A program made the position numbers and the translations under genes. The notes beneath the pieces were generated by a model. It was not told the origin of the DNA, did no database searches, and saw nothing but the letters and a program-made list of their open reading frames with translations. DNA of 64,000 nt from Bos javanicus. Taxonomy: Eukaryota; Chordata; Mammalia; Artiodactyla; Bovidae. Shown piece after piece: positions 33,370 to 46,531 of the stretch. The stretch is from contig NC_083871.1 in NCBI RefSeq assembly GCF_032452875.1, positions 905,692 through 969,691 of the forward strand. Direction: 5' to 3'. The first letter of the stretch is position 1. Every line of letters starts with the position of its first letter.

Positions 33370-34595
33370 GTCACCATGGAGACTATGGACGTGTAAGCCC
33401 AAGTACAGGGACTGGGAGGGGTAAACCTGGGGACTATAGACCTGTGAACCCAGGTGTAGGGTGTCAGAGGTGGGGTCACTGTGGACATGTGATCTCAGGT
33501 GCATGGTCTGGGAGGGGGTCACCATGGAGACTATGGACATGTAACCCCAGGTACAGGGTCTGAGAGGGGTAAACTCTGGGGACCATGGATATGTGACTCC
33601 AGGTGTAGTGTCTCAGAGGTGGGGTCACTCTGAGACTGTGGACATGTGATCCCAGGTGCACGGTCTGGGAGGAGGTCACCATGGAGACTGTGAAGATATA
33701 ATGCCATGTATAAGTTCTGGGAGGTGGGATTACCCTGGACTGTGAACATGTGATCCTTGTTACTTGGTCTGGGGGGTAAGGTCACATTGGAGACTCTGGA
33801 CATGTAAGCCCAGGTACAGTTTTTGCAGAGGAGTGTCATACTAGATACTGTGGAAATGTGTCCCCAGGTCCAGGGTCAAGAGGTTGTCACTGAATATTGT
33901 GGCCATGTGACCCCAGGTGCAGGGTCTGGAGAGGGGTGTCAGCCTGGATTCCGGACATGTTACCCAAGGTGCAGGTTCCGGAAGTGGTCTGCCCTGGAGA
34001 TTCTGGACGTGTGATTCCAGGTACACGGTCTGGAGAGGTCTATCACCCTATAGACTGTGGTAATGTGGTCCAGGCACAAAATGGGGAAGGGGTCACCATG
34101 GAGATTGTGAAAGTGTGACCACAGGTGTATGGTATGTGAAGTGTGGTGTCCCTGGAAAGAGTAGACGTTTGACCTCAGGTACAATTTTTGGAGAACTGGC
34201 GTTACCCTGGAGACTGGACATGTGACCCCAGGTACAGGTTCTAGGAGTTGGGGTCACTCGGGGAATGTGGACACGTGACTCCATGTGCAGATTCTGGGAA
34301 GGGTTCTCACCGGGGAGACTGGACAAGTGACCCCAGATACATGACTGGGAGGTAAGGTCATCCTGAAGATTGTGGACATGTTCCCTCAGGTTCAGGGCAT
34401 GAGAGTGTTTCACCCTGGAGACCGTGGATGTGAGAACCCAAATGCAGGGCCTGGGAGTTGGGGTCACTTGGGGGCTGTGGATGTGTGACCCCATGTGCAG
34501 AGTCTGGGGAGGGTGCTCTACCCAGGAGACTGTGGATATATGACCCCAGGTACATGACTGGAAGGTAGGGTCACCCTGGAGGCTGTGGACATCCC
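33370..34595. repeat. ~52-bp tandem repeat array, block B segment 8
   Basis: The last part of block B. 33938-34165 is a third copy of the long-range unit seen at 10879-11118 and 13620-13860 (GTCAGCCTGGA, GACATGTTACCC, ATTCTGGACGTGTGATTCC, CACCCTATAGAC in the same order). At ~34595 the array switches abruptly to the 31-bp repeat. Confidence 0.9.
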
Positions 34596-37500
34596 CAAGA
34601 TACCTATTGCAACTTAAGAGTAACCTCGAGTATCTCACCACAACTCGAGAAGAGCCCCGTGTTCTCCACCTCATCTCGAGATGAGGCCCAGATCCCATGC
34701 TTCATCTCGAGAGGAATTCCAACTTTCCCCTCACACCTCAAGAGGAGGCCTGTCTCACCTATTGAAACTTCAGAGGCGCTCCGAGGCTCGTGCTGCAATT
34801 CAAAAGGACATCGAGTTCCCCCTCAACTTGAGATAAGGCCTGATTCCCCTGCACCGACTAGAGTGGAAACCCGAGTATTCCCTCAGAATATGATGGGAAG
34901 TCTGACTCCTCTGTTGCAACCTCTAGAAAAAAGCCATTTCCCGCCTCAACCCTACAGGAGGCCTGACACGCCTTTTACAACTCGAGATGAAAGCGAAGTT
35001 ACATACCCCGAGATCCATGTCGCAACTGAAGAGGAATCCTGAATTTCCCGTCTCAACTCGAAATGAGGTCCTTTTACCCTGCAGCACCTCGAGGTCAATC
35101 CTGAGTTCCCCCTTGAAACTCGAAAGGAGGCTTGACCCCCCTTTTACAACTCAAGAGGAAAGTCGAGTTCCATGCCACAACATGAGATGAGGCCTGACTC
35201 CCCTGTTGAAACTCGATAAGGAGCCCAGATATCCCTGTCCCAACTGAGGAGGAACTATGACGTTTCTGCCTAAACTCGAGATGAGGCCCTATTCCCCTGC
35301 AGGGACTCGAGAGGAATCCTGAGGTGCCTTTTACAACTTGAAAGGAATCCTGAGTGCCCTGAGGCACTATGAGAAGTTCCCTGAGGTCCCTGTTGGAAGT
35401 TGAGAAGAACCCCAAGCTTCAAACCACAAGTCCACAAAAAACACGAGATTCCCCCTTCAATGCAAAATTAGGCCTTTCCCCTGCATTCCCTAGATAGCAA
35501 TCCCAAGTTCCCTCTCGAAACTTGAAAGGAAGCTTGACACCCTTTATGCAAGACAAGAGGTTCCCCGAGATACCTGTCACAACTCGAGAGGAACCTCGAG
35601 TGTCTCACCACAATTTGAGAAGAGCCTTGTATTCTCCACCTAATCTCGAGATGAAGCCCAGATCCCCTGCTTTGTCTCGAGAGGAATTCTGACTTTCCCC
35701 TCGCACCTCAAGAGGAGGCCTATATAACCTATTGAAACTTGAGAGGAACTCCAAGGTTCGTGCCTCAAGTCAAAAGAACACCGAGTTCCCCTCAACGTGA
35801 GATAAGGCCTGATTCCCCTGCACCGACTCTAGTGGAACCCCGAGTATCCCCTCACAACATGAAAGGAGGTCTGACTCCCCTGTTGCACCTCTAGAAAAGG
35901 CCCAAGTTCCCCACCTCAAATCGACAGGAGGACTGACACCCCTTTTACAACTAGAGAGGAAAACCGAGTTCCATGCTTCAAAATTAGATGAGGCCTGATT
36001 TCCTCTGATGAAACTCGATAGGAACCCAAAGATCCCTGTCACAACTGGAGAGCAGACCTGAATTTCCCATCTCAACTCAAGATGAGGCCCTATACCCCTG
36101 TGGCGACTCGAGAAGAATCCCGAGGTGCCTCTCGCAACTTGAAAGGAGGCCTGACTTCCCTGAGGTTCCCTTCGCAACCCGAGACGAACCCAAAGCTTCC
36201 AGCCACAACTCGAGAAACATCACGAGATTCCCCACTCAGTGCGAGATGAGGCCCGATTCCCCTGCAGTGACTCGAGAGGAACCCCGTGCTTCTCCTCTAA
36301 ACTTGAAAGGAGACTTGACTTCCCTGAGGCAACACGAGAGGTTCCCTAAGGTCCCCAAAGAACGCCAGAAGAACCCCAAGCTTCCAGCTGCAACTCGAGA
36401 AAAACCACGAGATTCCCCCCTCAACGCGACATGAGGCCTTTTTCCCCTACAGCCTGTCGAGAGCAATCACGAGTTCCCTCTCGAAACTCAAAAGGAAGCT
36501 AGATTGCCTTTATGCAACTCAAGAGATTCCCCAAGATACCCGTCGCAACTTTAGAGGAACCACGAGTTTCCCGCCAAAACTTGAGAAGAACCCTGTGTTC
36601 CCCACATCGTATCGAGATGAGGGCCAATTCCCCTGCTCTGTCTTGAGAGGAATCCTGTCTTTCCCCCTGCGCCTCAAGAGGAGGCCTTTCTCACCTACTG
36701 AAACTAGAGAGGGACCCTACGGTTCCTGCCACAAGTCAAAAGGACACCGAGTTCTGCCTCAACTCGAGATAAGGCCTGGTTCCCCTGCACTGACTCGAGT
36801 GGAACCCTGAGTATGCCCTCACAACACAAAAGGAGGTTTGACACCCCTGTTGCACCTCTAGAAAAGGCCCACGTTCCTACTGAACTCTACAGGAGGCCTG
36901 ACCCCACATTTACAACTCGAGATGAAAGCAAAGTTCCATGCCTCAACATGAGACGAGGATTGACTCCCCTGTTGAAACACAATAGGAACCCTGAGATCAA
37001 TGTCGCCGTGAGTTTCCCATCTCAACTCGAAATGAGGCCCTATTCCCCTGCAAGGACTTGAGAGGATAAGGTGGCCCATGCAACTTAAAAGGAGGCCTGA
37101 CTTCCCTGAGGCAACATGAGAGGTTCCCTGAGGTCTCCGTCACATCTCGAGAGGAACTCAAAGCATCCTGCCTCAACTCGAGAGACACCATGAGATTTCT
37201 GCCTCAAAATGAAATAAGGCCCGATTCCCCTGCAGTGATTTGAGAGAAATACCACTCTCCCCCTCGCAACTCGAAAGGAAACTTGACTTCCCTGAGGCAA
37301 CAGAAGACGTTCCCTGAAGTCCCCGTCGCAGCTTGAGAGTAACCCCAAGCTTCCTGCCGCAACTTGAGAAAAATCACGAGATTCCCCCCTCAATGCGAGA
37401 TGAGGCCCTTTCCCCCTGCAGTGCATCCAGAGAAATTCCAAGTTCCTTATCGAAACTCGAAAGGAGGCTTGACTCCCTTCATACAACTCAAGAGGTTCCC

Positions 37501-40500
37501 CTAGATACCCGTCCCCACTGGAGTGGAACACTGGGTCACCTGACACAACTCGAGAAGAGCCCCGTGTTCCCCAATTCATCTCCAGATGAGGGACAACTCT
37601 CCAGCTTGGACTTGACAGGAATCCCAACTTTCCCCTTACTTCAAGAGGAGTCCTGTCTCAACTATTGAAAATCAAGAGGAACCCCGCAGTACCTGCCACA
37701 AGTCGAAAGGACACCGAGTTCCCCTCAACTCGACATAAGGACTGATTCCCATGCACTGACTTGAATGGAACCCCAAATATCCCCTCACAACATGAAAGGA
37801 GGTCTGACTTCCCTGTTGCACCTCTAAAAAAGCCCACATTCCCCGCCTCAACTCAACAGGAGGCCTGACACCTCTTTTAAAACTCTAGAGGAAAGCAGAA
37901 TTCCATATCTGAAAAAGAGATGAGCCCTGACTCCCCTGTAGAAACTCAATAGGAACCCCTAGATTCCTCTTGAAACTGGAGAGGAACCTTGAGTTTCCCA
38001 CCTCAAATCAAGAAGTGGCCCTATTTTTCTGCAGAGGCTCCAGAGGATTCCCAAGGTGCCCCTCGGAACTTGAAAGGAGGCCTGACTTCCCTGAGGCAAC
38101 ATGAGAGGTTCCCTGAGGTCCCTGTCACAACTCGAGAGGATCGCAAGCCTTCCTGCTGCAACTCAAGTAACACCACGAGATTCCCTGATCAATGAGATGA
38201 GGTTGGATTTCCCTGCAGTGACTTGAGAGCTCTCCCCCGCTCCCCCTCACAACTCGAAACGAGACTAGACTTCCCCGAGACAAGACAAGAGGCTCTCTGA
38301 GGTCTCCATCGCACCTCGAGTCCTGTGGCAACTCGAGATAAACCATGAGATTTCCCCATCAATGCGTGATGAGGCCCAATTTCCCTGCAGGGAGTCGAAA
38401 CGAATACTGCGCTCCCCATGTAACTCGAAAGGAAACTTGACTTATGAGGCAAGGAGACAGGCTACCTGAGGTCCCCATCGAAACTTGAGAGGAACCCCGA
38501 GTTTTCTGCCATAACTCTAGAAACACCAGAGATTGCCTGTTAAATACAAGATGAGGTCCGATTCCCCTGCAGTGACTCCGGAGCAATCCCGTGCTCCCCC
38601 TCCCAACTTGAAAAGAGAAGGACTTCCCTGAGGCAACACGAAGGTTCCCTGAAGTCCCCATCACAACTTGAGAGGAACCCCAATCTTCCCGCTGCAACTC
38701 GAGAAAAACCACAAGATTCCTCCATTAACGCAAGATGAGGCCCTTTTCCCCTGCAGCACCTCAAGATCAATCTCAAGTTCCTTCTTGAAACTAAACAGGA
38801 AGCTTGACTCCCTTTATGCAACTCAAGAATAGAGATACCCATCACCACTCAAGCTGAACCACGAGTTTCCTGACACAACTTGAGAAGAGCCCCCTGTTCC
38901 CCACCTCATTGTGAGATGAGGGCTGATTCCCCTGCTTTGTCTCGAGGGGAATCCTGACTTTCCCCTCACAACTCAAGAGGAGACCTTTCTCACCTATTGA
39001 AACTCAAGAGGAATCCCGAGGTTCCTGCCACAAGTCAGAAGTACACCAAGTTCTCCCTCAACTTAAGATAAAGCCTGATTCCCCTGCACCAACTTGAATG
39101 GAATACTGAGTATCCCCTCACAACACGAAGGGAGGTCTGACTCCCTTGTTGCACCTCTAGAAAAAGCCTCAGCTCCCCACCTCAATTGGAAAGGTGACCT
39201 GACACCCCTTTTCCAACTCGAGAGGGAAGCAGAGTTTCATGCCTCAACACGAGCCAAGGCTTGATACCCTGTTGAAACTCAATAGGAATCCCAAGATCCC
39301 TGTCCCAAATGGAGAGGAACCCTGAGTTTCCTGCTTCAACTTGAGATGAGGCCCTATTCCCTGGCAACGACTTGAAAACAATCCCACGCTCCCTCTTGCA
39401 TCTCGAAAGGAGACTTGACTTCCCTGAGGCAAGATGAGAGGCTCCCTGAGGTCCCCATCGAAACTCAACAGGAGTTTGAGTTCCAAGCTTCCCACTGCAA
39501 CTCGAGAAAAACCACAAGATTACCTCTTAACTCGAGATGAGGCCCTATTCCCCTGCAGCGACTAGAATGGAACCCCAGGTATGCCATCACTACACGAATA
39601 GAGATCTGACTCCACTATTGCACCTACAAAAAGGCCCAAGTTCCCAGCCTCAACGTAACAGGAGACCTGACACCCATTTTACAACTTGGGAAGAAAGCAG
39701 AGATCCATGCCTCAAAATGAGAAAAACCACAAGATTCGCCCCTCTCTGTGAAATGAGGGCCTATTCAGCTGCAGTGACTCGAGAAGAATCCTGAGGTGCC
39801 CCACACAACTTGAAAGGAAGTCTGACATCTCTGAGGCAACATAAGGGGTTCCCTGACATCCTCGTTGCAACTCAAGAGGATCCCAAACCTTCCCACCACA
39901 ATTCGAGAAACACAAAGAGATTCCCCCCTCAAAGTGAGATGAGGCCCTTTTCCCCAGCAGCACCTCGAGAACAATACTGAGTTCTCTCTTGAAACTCGAA
40001 ACGAGGGCTTTACACCATTTATGCAACTCAAGAGATTCCCCAAGATTATGTCGCCACTTGAGAGGAAAACTGAGTCTTCTGTCACAACTCAAGAAGGGCC
40101 CCATGTTCCCCAACTCATCTCAAGATGAGAGCCAATTCCTCCGCTTTGACTCGTCAGAAACACAACTTACCACTCGCACATCAAGAGGAGGCCTTTCTCA
40201 CCTACTGAAACCTGAGAGGAACCCTGTGGTTCCTGCCACAAATCAAAAGGACACCAAGTTCCCCCTCAGCTTGAGACAAGGCCTGCTTCCTCTGCACCAA
40301 CTCAAATGGAACCGCTACTATCTCCTCACAACATTAAAGGAGGCCTGACTCTCCTGTTGCACATCTAGAAAAAGCCCAAATTCCCCACCTGAATCCGACA
40401 GGAGTCCTGACATCCCTTTTACAACTCGAGAGGAAAGAGGAGTTATATGCCTCAAAACAAGATGAGGGCAACTCACTTGTTGAAACACGATAGGAACTCT

Positions 40501-43500
40501 GAGATCCCTGTCGCAACTGAAGAGGAACCCTGAATTTCATACCTCCACTCGAGATGAGGCCCTATTCCCCTGCAGGGACTCGAGAGGAATCCTGAGGTGT
40601 CCCCCGCAACTGGAAAGGAGGCCTGACTTCCCTGAAACAACATGAGAGGTACCCAGAGGACCACATCACAACGCAAGAGGAACCCAAAGCTTCCCGCCAC
40701 AACTCGAGAAACATCAGGAGATTCCCCCCTGAATGCGAGATAAGGCTCAATTCTCTTGCAGTGACTCGAGAGCAATCCCACACACCACTCGCATCTCGAA
40801 AGAAGATTTGACTTCCCTGAGGCAAGACGAGAGGTTCCCTGGGGTCCCCATCGCAACTCGAGAGGAACCTCATGCTTCAAGCTGCAACTCAAGAAAAACC
40901 ACGAGATTCCCCCTTCAAAGCTAGATGAGGCTCTTTTCCCCTGCAGGGCCTTGAAAGCAATCCAGAGTTCCCAGTTGAAATGTGAAAGAAGGCTTGGCTC
41001 CCTTTATGCATTTCAAGAGGTTCCCAGAGTTACCTGTCACAACTTGAGAGGAATCCCTAGTTTCCCGCTGCAGCTTGAGAAGAGCCCCGTGTTCCCCACC
41101 TCATCTCGAGATGAGGGATGATTCCCCTGCTTCAACTCAAGAGGAATCCCGACTTTCCCCTTGCACCTCAAGAGCAGGCCTATCTCACCTGTTGAAACTC
41201 GAGAGGAACCCCGCTGTTCCTGCCTCAAGGCGAAAGAACAACCAGTCTCCCTTCAACTCGAGATAAGGCCTGATTCCCCTGCACTGACTCGGATGGAACA
41301 TGGAGTATCCCCTCACAATAGGAAAGGAGATCTGACTCCCCTGATTCCCACCTCAGTTTGAGAAGAGTCCCTAATCCCCTGCAACGACTCGAGAGCAATC
41401 CCGACATGCTCCTCACAACTTGAAATGAGGTTTGACTTTCCTGAGGCAACATGAGAGGTTCCCTGAGTTCCCTGTCCCAACTCAAGATGAATCCAAAACT
41501 TCCTGCCACAATTCAAGAAACAACACGAGATTCCCCCCTCACTTCAAGATGAGGCCCCATTCCCCTGCAGTGACTCGAGAGCAATCCCACTTGAAAAGAG
41601 ACATGACTTCCCTGAGGCAAGATGAGAGATTTCCTGAAGTCCCTGTCTCACCTCGAGAGGAATCCCATGCTTCCCGCTGCAACTCGAGAAAAATCACGAG
41701 ATTCCCCTGTTAACACAAGATGAGCCCCCTTTCCCCTGCAGCGCCTCAAGAACAATCCCAAGTTCCCTCTCAGAACTCAATAGAAGCTTAACTCCGTTTA
41801 TGCAACTCAAGAGTATCCCCGAGGTATGGGTCGCTACTCAAGAGGAACCCTGAGTTTCCCGCTACAACGCAAGAAGAGCCCCATGTTCCCCACCTCATCT
41901 TGAGATGAGGGCCAATTCCCCTGCTTCTTCTCAAGAGGAATCTCAACTTTCCCCTCGTACCTGAAGAGCGTGCCTGTCTCATATATTGCAAGTTGAGAGG
42001 AACCCCGAGTTTCCTGCTGCAAGTTATAAGGACACTGAGTCTCCCCTCAGCTTGAGATAAGTTTTTGTTCCCCTGCACTGACTTGAATGGAACCCTGGTA
42101 TCCCCTCACAAGAAGGGATGTCTGACTCCCCTGTTTCACCTACAAAAAAGCCCACTTCCCAGCCTAAACATGACAGGCCTGAGACCCCATTTACACCTCG
42201 AGAGGAAATGCCTCAACACGAGACAATTCCTGTCTCCCCTGTTAAAAGTCAATAGGAACCCCGAGATCCCTGTCTCAACTGGAGAGGAGCCCTGAGTTTC
42301 CCACCCTAACTCGAGATGAGGCCCAATTCCCCTGCAGAGACTCAAGAGATTTCCTGAGATGACACTCGAAACTTGAAACGAGGGCTGACTTCCCTGAGGC
42401 AACATGAGAGGTTCCCTGAGATCCCCGTCATAACTCGAGAGGAACACTAAGCTTCCCTCTGCAAATAGAGAAAAACCATGCGATTCCTCCATCAACCCGA
42501 GATGAGGCCCTTTTACCCTGCAATGCCTCAAGAGCAATCTCAAGTTCTCACTCGAAACTCGAAAGAAGGCTTAACTCCCTTTATGCAACTTAAGAGGTTC
42601 CCTGAGATACCTGTCAGCACACGAGAGCAACCCTGAGTTTCCCACCACAACTCGGGGAGAGCCCCATGTCTCCCACCTCATCTCGAGATGAGGGTCAATT
42701 CCCCTGCTTCGACTTGAGAGGAATCCCAACTGTCCCCTAGCACCTGGAGAGGCGGCCTGTCTCACCTATTGAAACTCTAGAGGAACCCCGCAGTTCCTGT
42801 CACAATTCAAAAGGATGCCGAGTTCTCCCTCAATTCTAGATAAGGCATGATTCCCCTGCACTGACTCGAATGGAACCCCACTTATCTCCTCACAACAAAA
42901 AAGGAGGTCTGACTCCCCTGTTATACCTCTAAAAAAGCCCAATTTCCCCACCTCAACTTGACAGGAGGCCTGACACCCCTTTTACAACTCGAGAGGAAAG
43001 CGGAATTTCATGCCTAAACACGAGAGGACGACTGACTCCCCTTTTGAAACTCGATAGGAACCCTGAGATCCCTGTCTCAACTTGAGGAGCCCTGAGTTTC
43101 CCGCCTTAAGTCTAGATGAAGCCCGATTCCCCTGCAGCAAGTTGAGAGAAATCCCGAGGTGACCCTCAGAACTTGAAAGGAGGCCTGACTTACCTGAAGC
43201 AACATGAGAGGTTTCCAGAGTTCCCTGGTGCAACTCGAGATGAACCCAAAGCTTCCCGCTGCAACTCGAGAAACACCTCGAGATTCTTCTTTCAGTGCGA
43301 GATTAGGTCCAATTTCCCTGCAGTGCCTTGAGAGCAATTCCCTACCCCTCTCGCAACTCAAAAGGAGACTTGACTTCCCTGAGGCAACAGGAAAGGTTCC
43401 CTGAGGTCCCCATCGCAACTCGAGAGGAACCCCAAGCTTCCCGCCGCAACTCGAGAAAACTACTCCCCTCAATGAGAGATGAGGCCCTTTTCCCCTGCAG

Positions 43501-44455
43501 CACCTCGAGAGAAATCCCAAGCTCCCTCTCAAAACTCGAAAGGAGGCTTCACAACCTTAATGCAACTCAAGAGGTTCCCCGAGATACCCGTCTTTACTAG
43601 AGAGGAACTCCGAGTTTCCTGCCACAATGCAGAAGAGCCTCTTGTTCCCCACCTCATCTTGAGATGAGGGTCGATTTCCTTACTTAGACTCTAGAGGAAT
43701 CCTGAGTTTCCCCTAGCACCTCAAGAGCAGGCTTGTCTCACCTATTGAAACTCGAGAGAAACCCTGCTGTTCCTGCCGCAGGTCAAAAGGACACCGAATT
43801 CCCCCTCAACATAGGACAGGGCCTGATTCCCCTGCACCGACTCAAATGGAACCTCACTACATGAAGGGAGGTCTGACTCCCCTGTTGCACCTCTAGAAAA
43901 AGCCCAAGTTTCCCACCTGAACTTGACAGGAGGCCTGAAACCCCTTTAACGACACAAGAGGAAAGCGGATTTCCATACCTCAACACGAGCCGAGGCCTGA
44001 CTTCCCTGTTGAAACTCGATAGGAACCCCGAGATCCCTCTTGCAACTGGAGAGGAAACCTCAGTTTCCTGCCTAAACTCGAGAAGAGACCCTATTCCTCT
44101 TCAGTGACTTGAGAGGAATCCCAAGGTGCCCCTCACAACTTGAAAGGAGGCCTGATTTCACTGAGGAATCCAGAGGTTCCCTGAGAACTTTGTTTCAACT
44201 CGAGAGGAACCCCAAGGTTCTTGCCACAACTCAAGAAAAACTACGAGATTCCCACCTCAATGTGGTAAGGGGCCTTTTCCCTTGCAGCACCTCGAGAGCA
44301 ATTCTGAGCTCGCAACTTGAAAGGAGGCTTGACTCCCTTCATGAAACTCAAGAGGTTCCCCAAGTTACCTGTTGCAACACGAGAGGAAGCCCGAAATCCC
44401 CATCACAGCTTTAGAAGAGCCCCACATTACCAAACTCATCTTGAGATTAGGGCCG
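34596..44455. repeat. 31-bp CTCGAG satellite array with ~0.97-kb higher-order repeat, block C
   Basis: Units near 31 bp with the form CAACTCGAGAGGAA then CCCCGAGTTCCC-type sequence. A specific variant series (TGAGATGAGG...CTGCTTTGTCTCGAG, CACCTCAAGAGGAGGCCT, TATTGAAACTCGAGAGGAA, CAAAAGGACACCGAGTTCC, TGCACCGACTCGAATGGAA) recurs near 34735, 35705, 36672, 37642, 38968, 40177, 41166, 41960, 42750 and 43725. The usual spacing is about 970 bp (31-32 units), with expanded (1.2-1.3 kb) and contracted (0.79 kb) copies. Bovine satellites built from 31-bp prototypes are known (the 1.715 and 1.711 group); membership here is likely but unchecked. No genes; open frames on both strands arise because 31-bp units rarely contain stops. 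Confidence 0.92.
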
Positions 44456-46531
44456 ATTTTTCTATCTTGCAGCAAGTTCTGGGGTCCTCAGACGCCAGAT
44501 CTCTGAGCATACTCCAAGGGCCTCAATTCCTGAGTCAGGGCCTTCTGTCTCCCTGCACTTTCCAAGTCTTGCAAACACATTCTTAGGTCACCGTGGTCCA
44601 AACCATGGGGAAGGAGGCTGTAGGACTGTGTCTGAGGGGGCCAGGTGCCATACTGGGGTCACCTGGTGGAGGGAGCCTGGAACCTCCTGTGGGCCCCTGG
44701 TGAGGAGTGGCAGGATGCCCACTGACTGCAGAAATGCCAAAATGGGGAGCAAAGCTAGTTCTGGCAGAATGAAACAAACAGCAACGGGATGCCTTTGCAA
44801 GTAGCTGCTGGGCTGCCCCGCCTTAAGGCTCCCTGGTTGAAAAATGTGAGCTTTGTCTCCTAGGCCTGGGATCCATGTGGGTGCCCAGGGTGTTCTCCCC
44901 GTAGCATTTGAGCATGGTGCAGACAGACCTAGGCACACTAGCTCTCTCTTGAAGAGCAAACAAAAGGGAAGAGCAGTGTGGAGGTTACCTTGACTTTCCC
45001 TGGAAGTGTGGTAGCCCTCAATGGGTGCAGGACCTCAGGGGCCATTGCCACCAAAAATGACGTCTCAGCCAGCACTTCCTGCCGGGTTTGACTCTCAGCC
45101 CACAGGTAGCTGGGGATGCTATCTTCCTTGGAGGAAGGAAAGGAAGCCCCAGAGAGTGGATTTTCAGACCTCTCTCTCTCACAGCAAGTGCTTGGCTCCT
45201 CAGACACCAGACTTCCAGGCCTGGTCCAAGGGCCTCAATTCCCAAGTCAGGGCCTTGTGTCTCCCTGCACTTTCTGAGCTTTGAAAACACATTTCTAGGT
45301 CAGTGCGGTCCTACCCATGGGGAAGGAGGCTGAAGGAGTGTGTCTGAGGGGCCCAGGAGCCATGCTGGGTTCACCTGGTCAATGGAAGCTGACATCTGAC
45401 CCCTGGAGACCTGGATAAGTGTTGTGGGCTGCCCCATGGCTGCTGAAATGCTGAAGCAGGGAGCAAAGCTAGCTGTGTCAGAAGGAAGAAAATAGCAACT
45501 GGAGGCATTTGCAAGCATTGCTGGGCCACCCGGCTTTAGGGGTCCCCAGGAGAAAAATGTGAATTTTGGACCCTAGGCTCGGGATATAGGTGGGTGCCCA
45601 GGGTGTTCTCCCTGCAGGATTCGAGCATGGTGCAGACGGACCTAGGATCACTAGCTCTCTCCTGCAGAGCAAACGTAACAGAAAAGTTCTGTAGAGGTTG
45701 CCTTGATTTTCCCTGAGGGTGTGGGAGCCCTCCCTGGGTGCAGGGCCTCAGGGGCCATTGCCACTGAAAAATGACTTTCCAACCATTCTTCCCAGCTGGG
45801 TGTGACTCTTAGCCCTCAGGAGGCTGGGGATGCTATCTTCTTGGAGGCAGTAAAGGAAGCCCCTGAGAGTGGGTTTTCAGGCCTCTATCTTGCAGCAAGT
45901 GTTTGGTTCCTCAGACGCCAGACCTCTGGGCCTGCTCTGAAGGCCTCAATTCCTCAGTCAGGGCCGTATGTCTCCTTGCACTTTCTGAGGCTTATAAAAA
46001 CATTTCTAGGTCAGTGAAGTTCTGCCCATGGGGAAAGAGGCTGCAGGAGTGTGTCTGAGGGGGCCAGGAGTCATTTTGAGGTCACCTGGTCGAGGGTGCC
46101 TGGCACCCCCATGGGCCCAAAGCAAGGAGTTGCGGGCCGCCCCATGATTGCTGAAATGCTGAAGCGGCAAGCAAAGCTAGCTCTGTCAGAAGGAAGAAAA
46201 CAGCAATAGGAGACAATTGAGAGCAGTTGTTGGGCCGCCCTGCATTAGGGCTCCCTGGGAGAAAAATGTGAATTTTGGCCTCTAGGCCTGGGATCCAATT
46301 GGGTGCCCAGGGTGTTCTCCCCACAGGATCCGAGCATGGTGCAGACAGACCTAGGCTCACGAGCTCTCTCCTGCAGAGCAAACGTGACAGAACAGCCATG
46401 TGGAGGTTGCCTTGACATTCCTTGGGAGAGTGGGAGGCCTCCCTGGGCGCAGGGCCTCAGGGGCCATAACCCCAGAAAATTGAACTCAGCCAGCACATCT
46501 CAGCTGAGTTTGACTCAGAACACAGGCCTCT
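44456..46531. repeat. ~700-715-bp monomer satellite, block D segment 1
   Basis: About three monomers. Landmarks repeat in order: CAGCAAGTGCTTGGCTCCTC, GTGTCTCCCTGCACTTTC, CCCATGGGGAAGGAGGCTG, GAGAAAAATGTGAATTTTGG, GAGCATGGTGCAGACAGACC, GGGCCTCAGGGGCCATTGCC, and GGGGATGCTATCTTCC at 45112 and 45827 (715 bp apart). Ruminant satellite II type repeats have monomers of about this length, but I could not compare sequences. The array is broken by ERV-B at 46532. Confidence 0.85.

Noticed and set aside
34596..44455. Many 60-200 codon frames on both strands in the 31-bp arrays
   Set aside because: They follow the repeat, occur on both strands at once and restart at every indel; none has a recognisable fold or codon bias.
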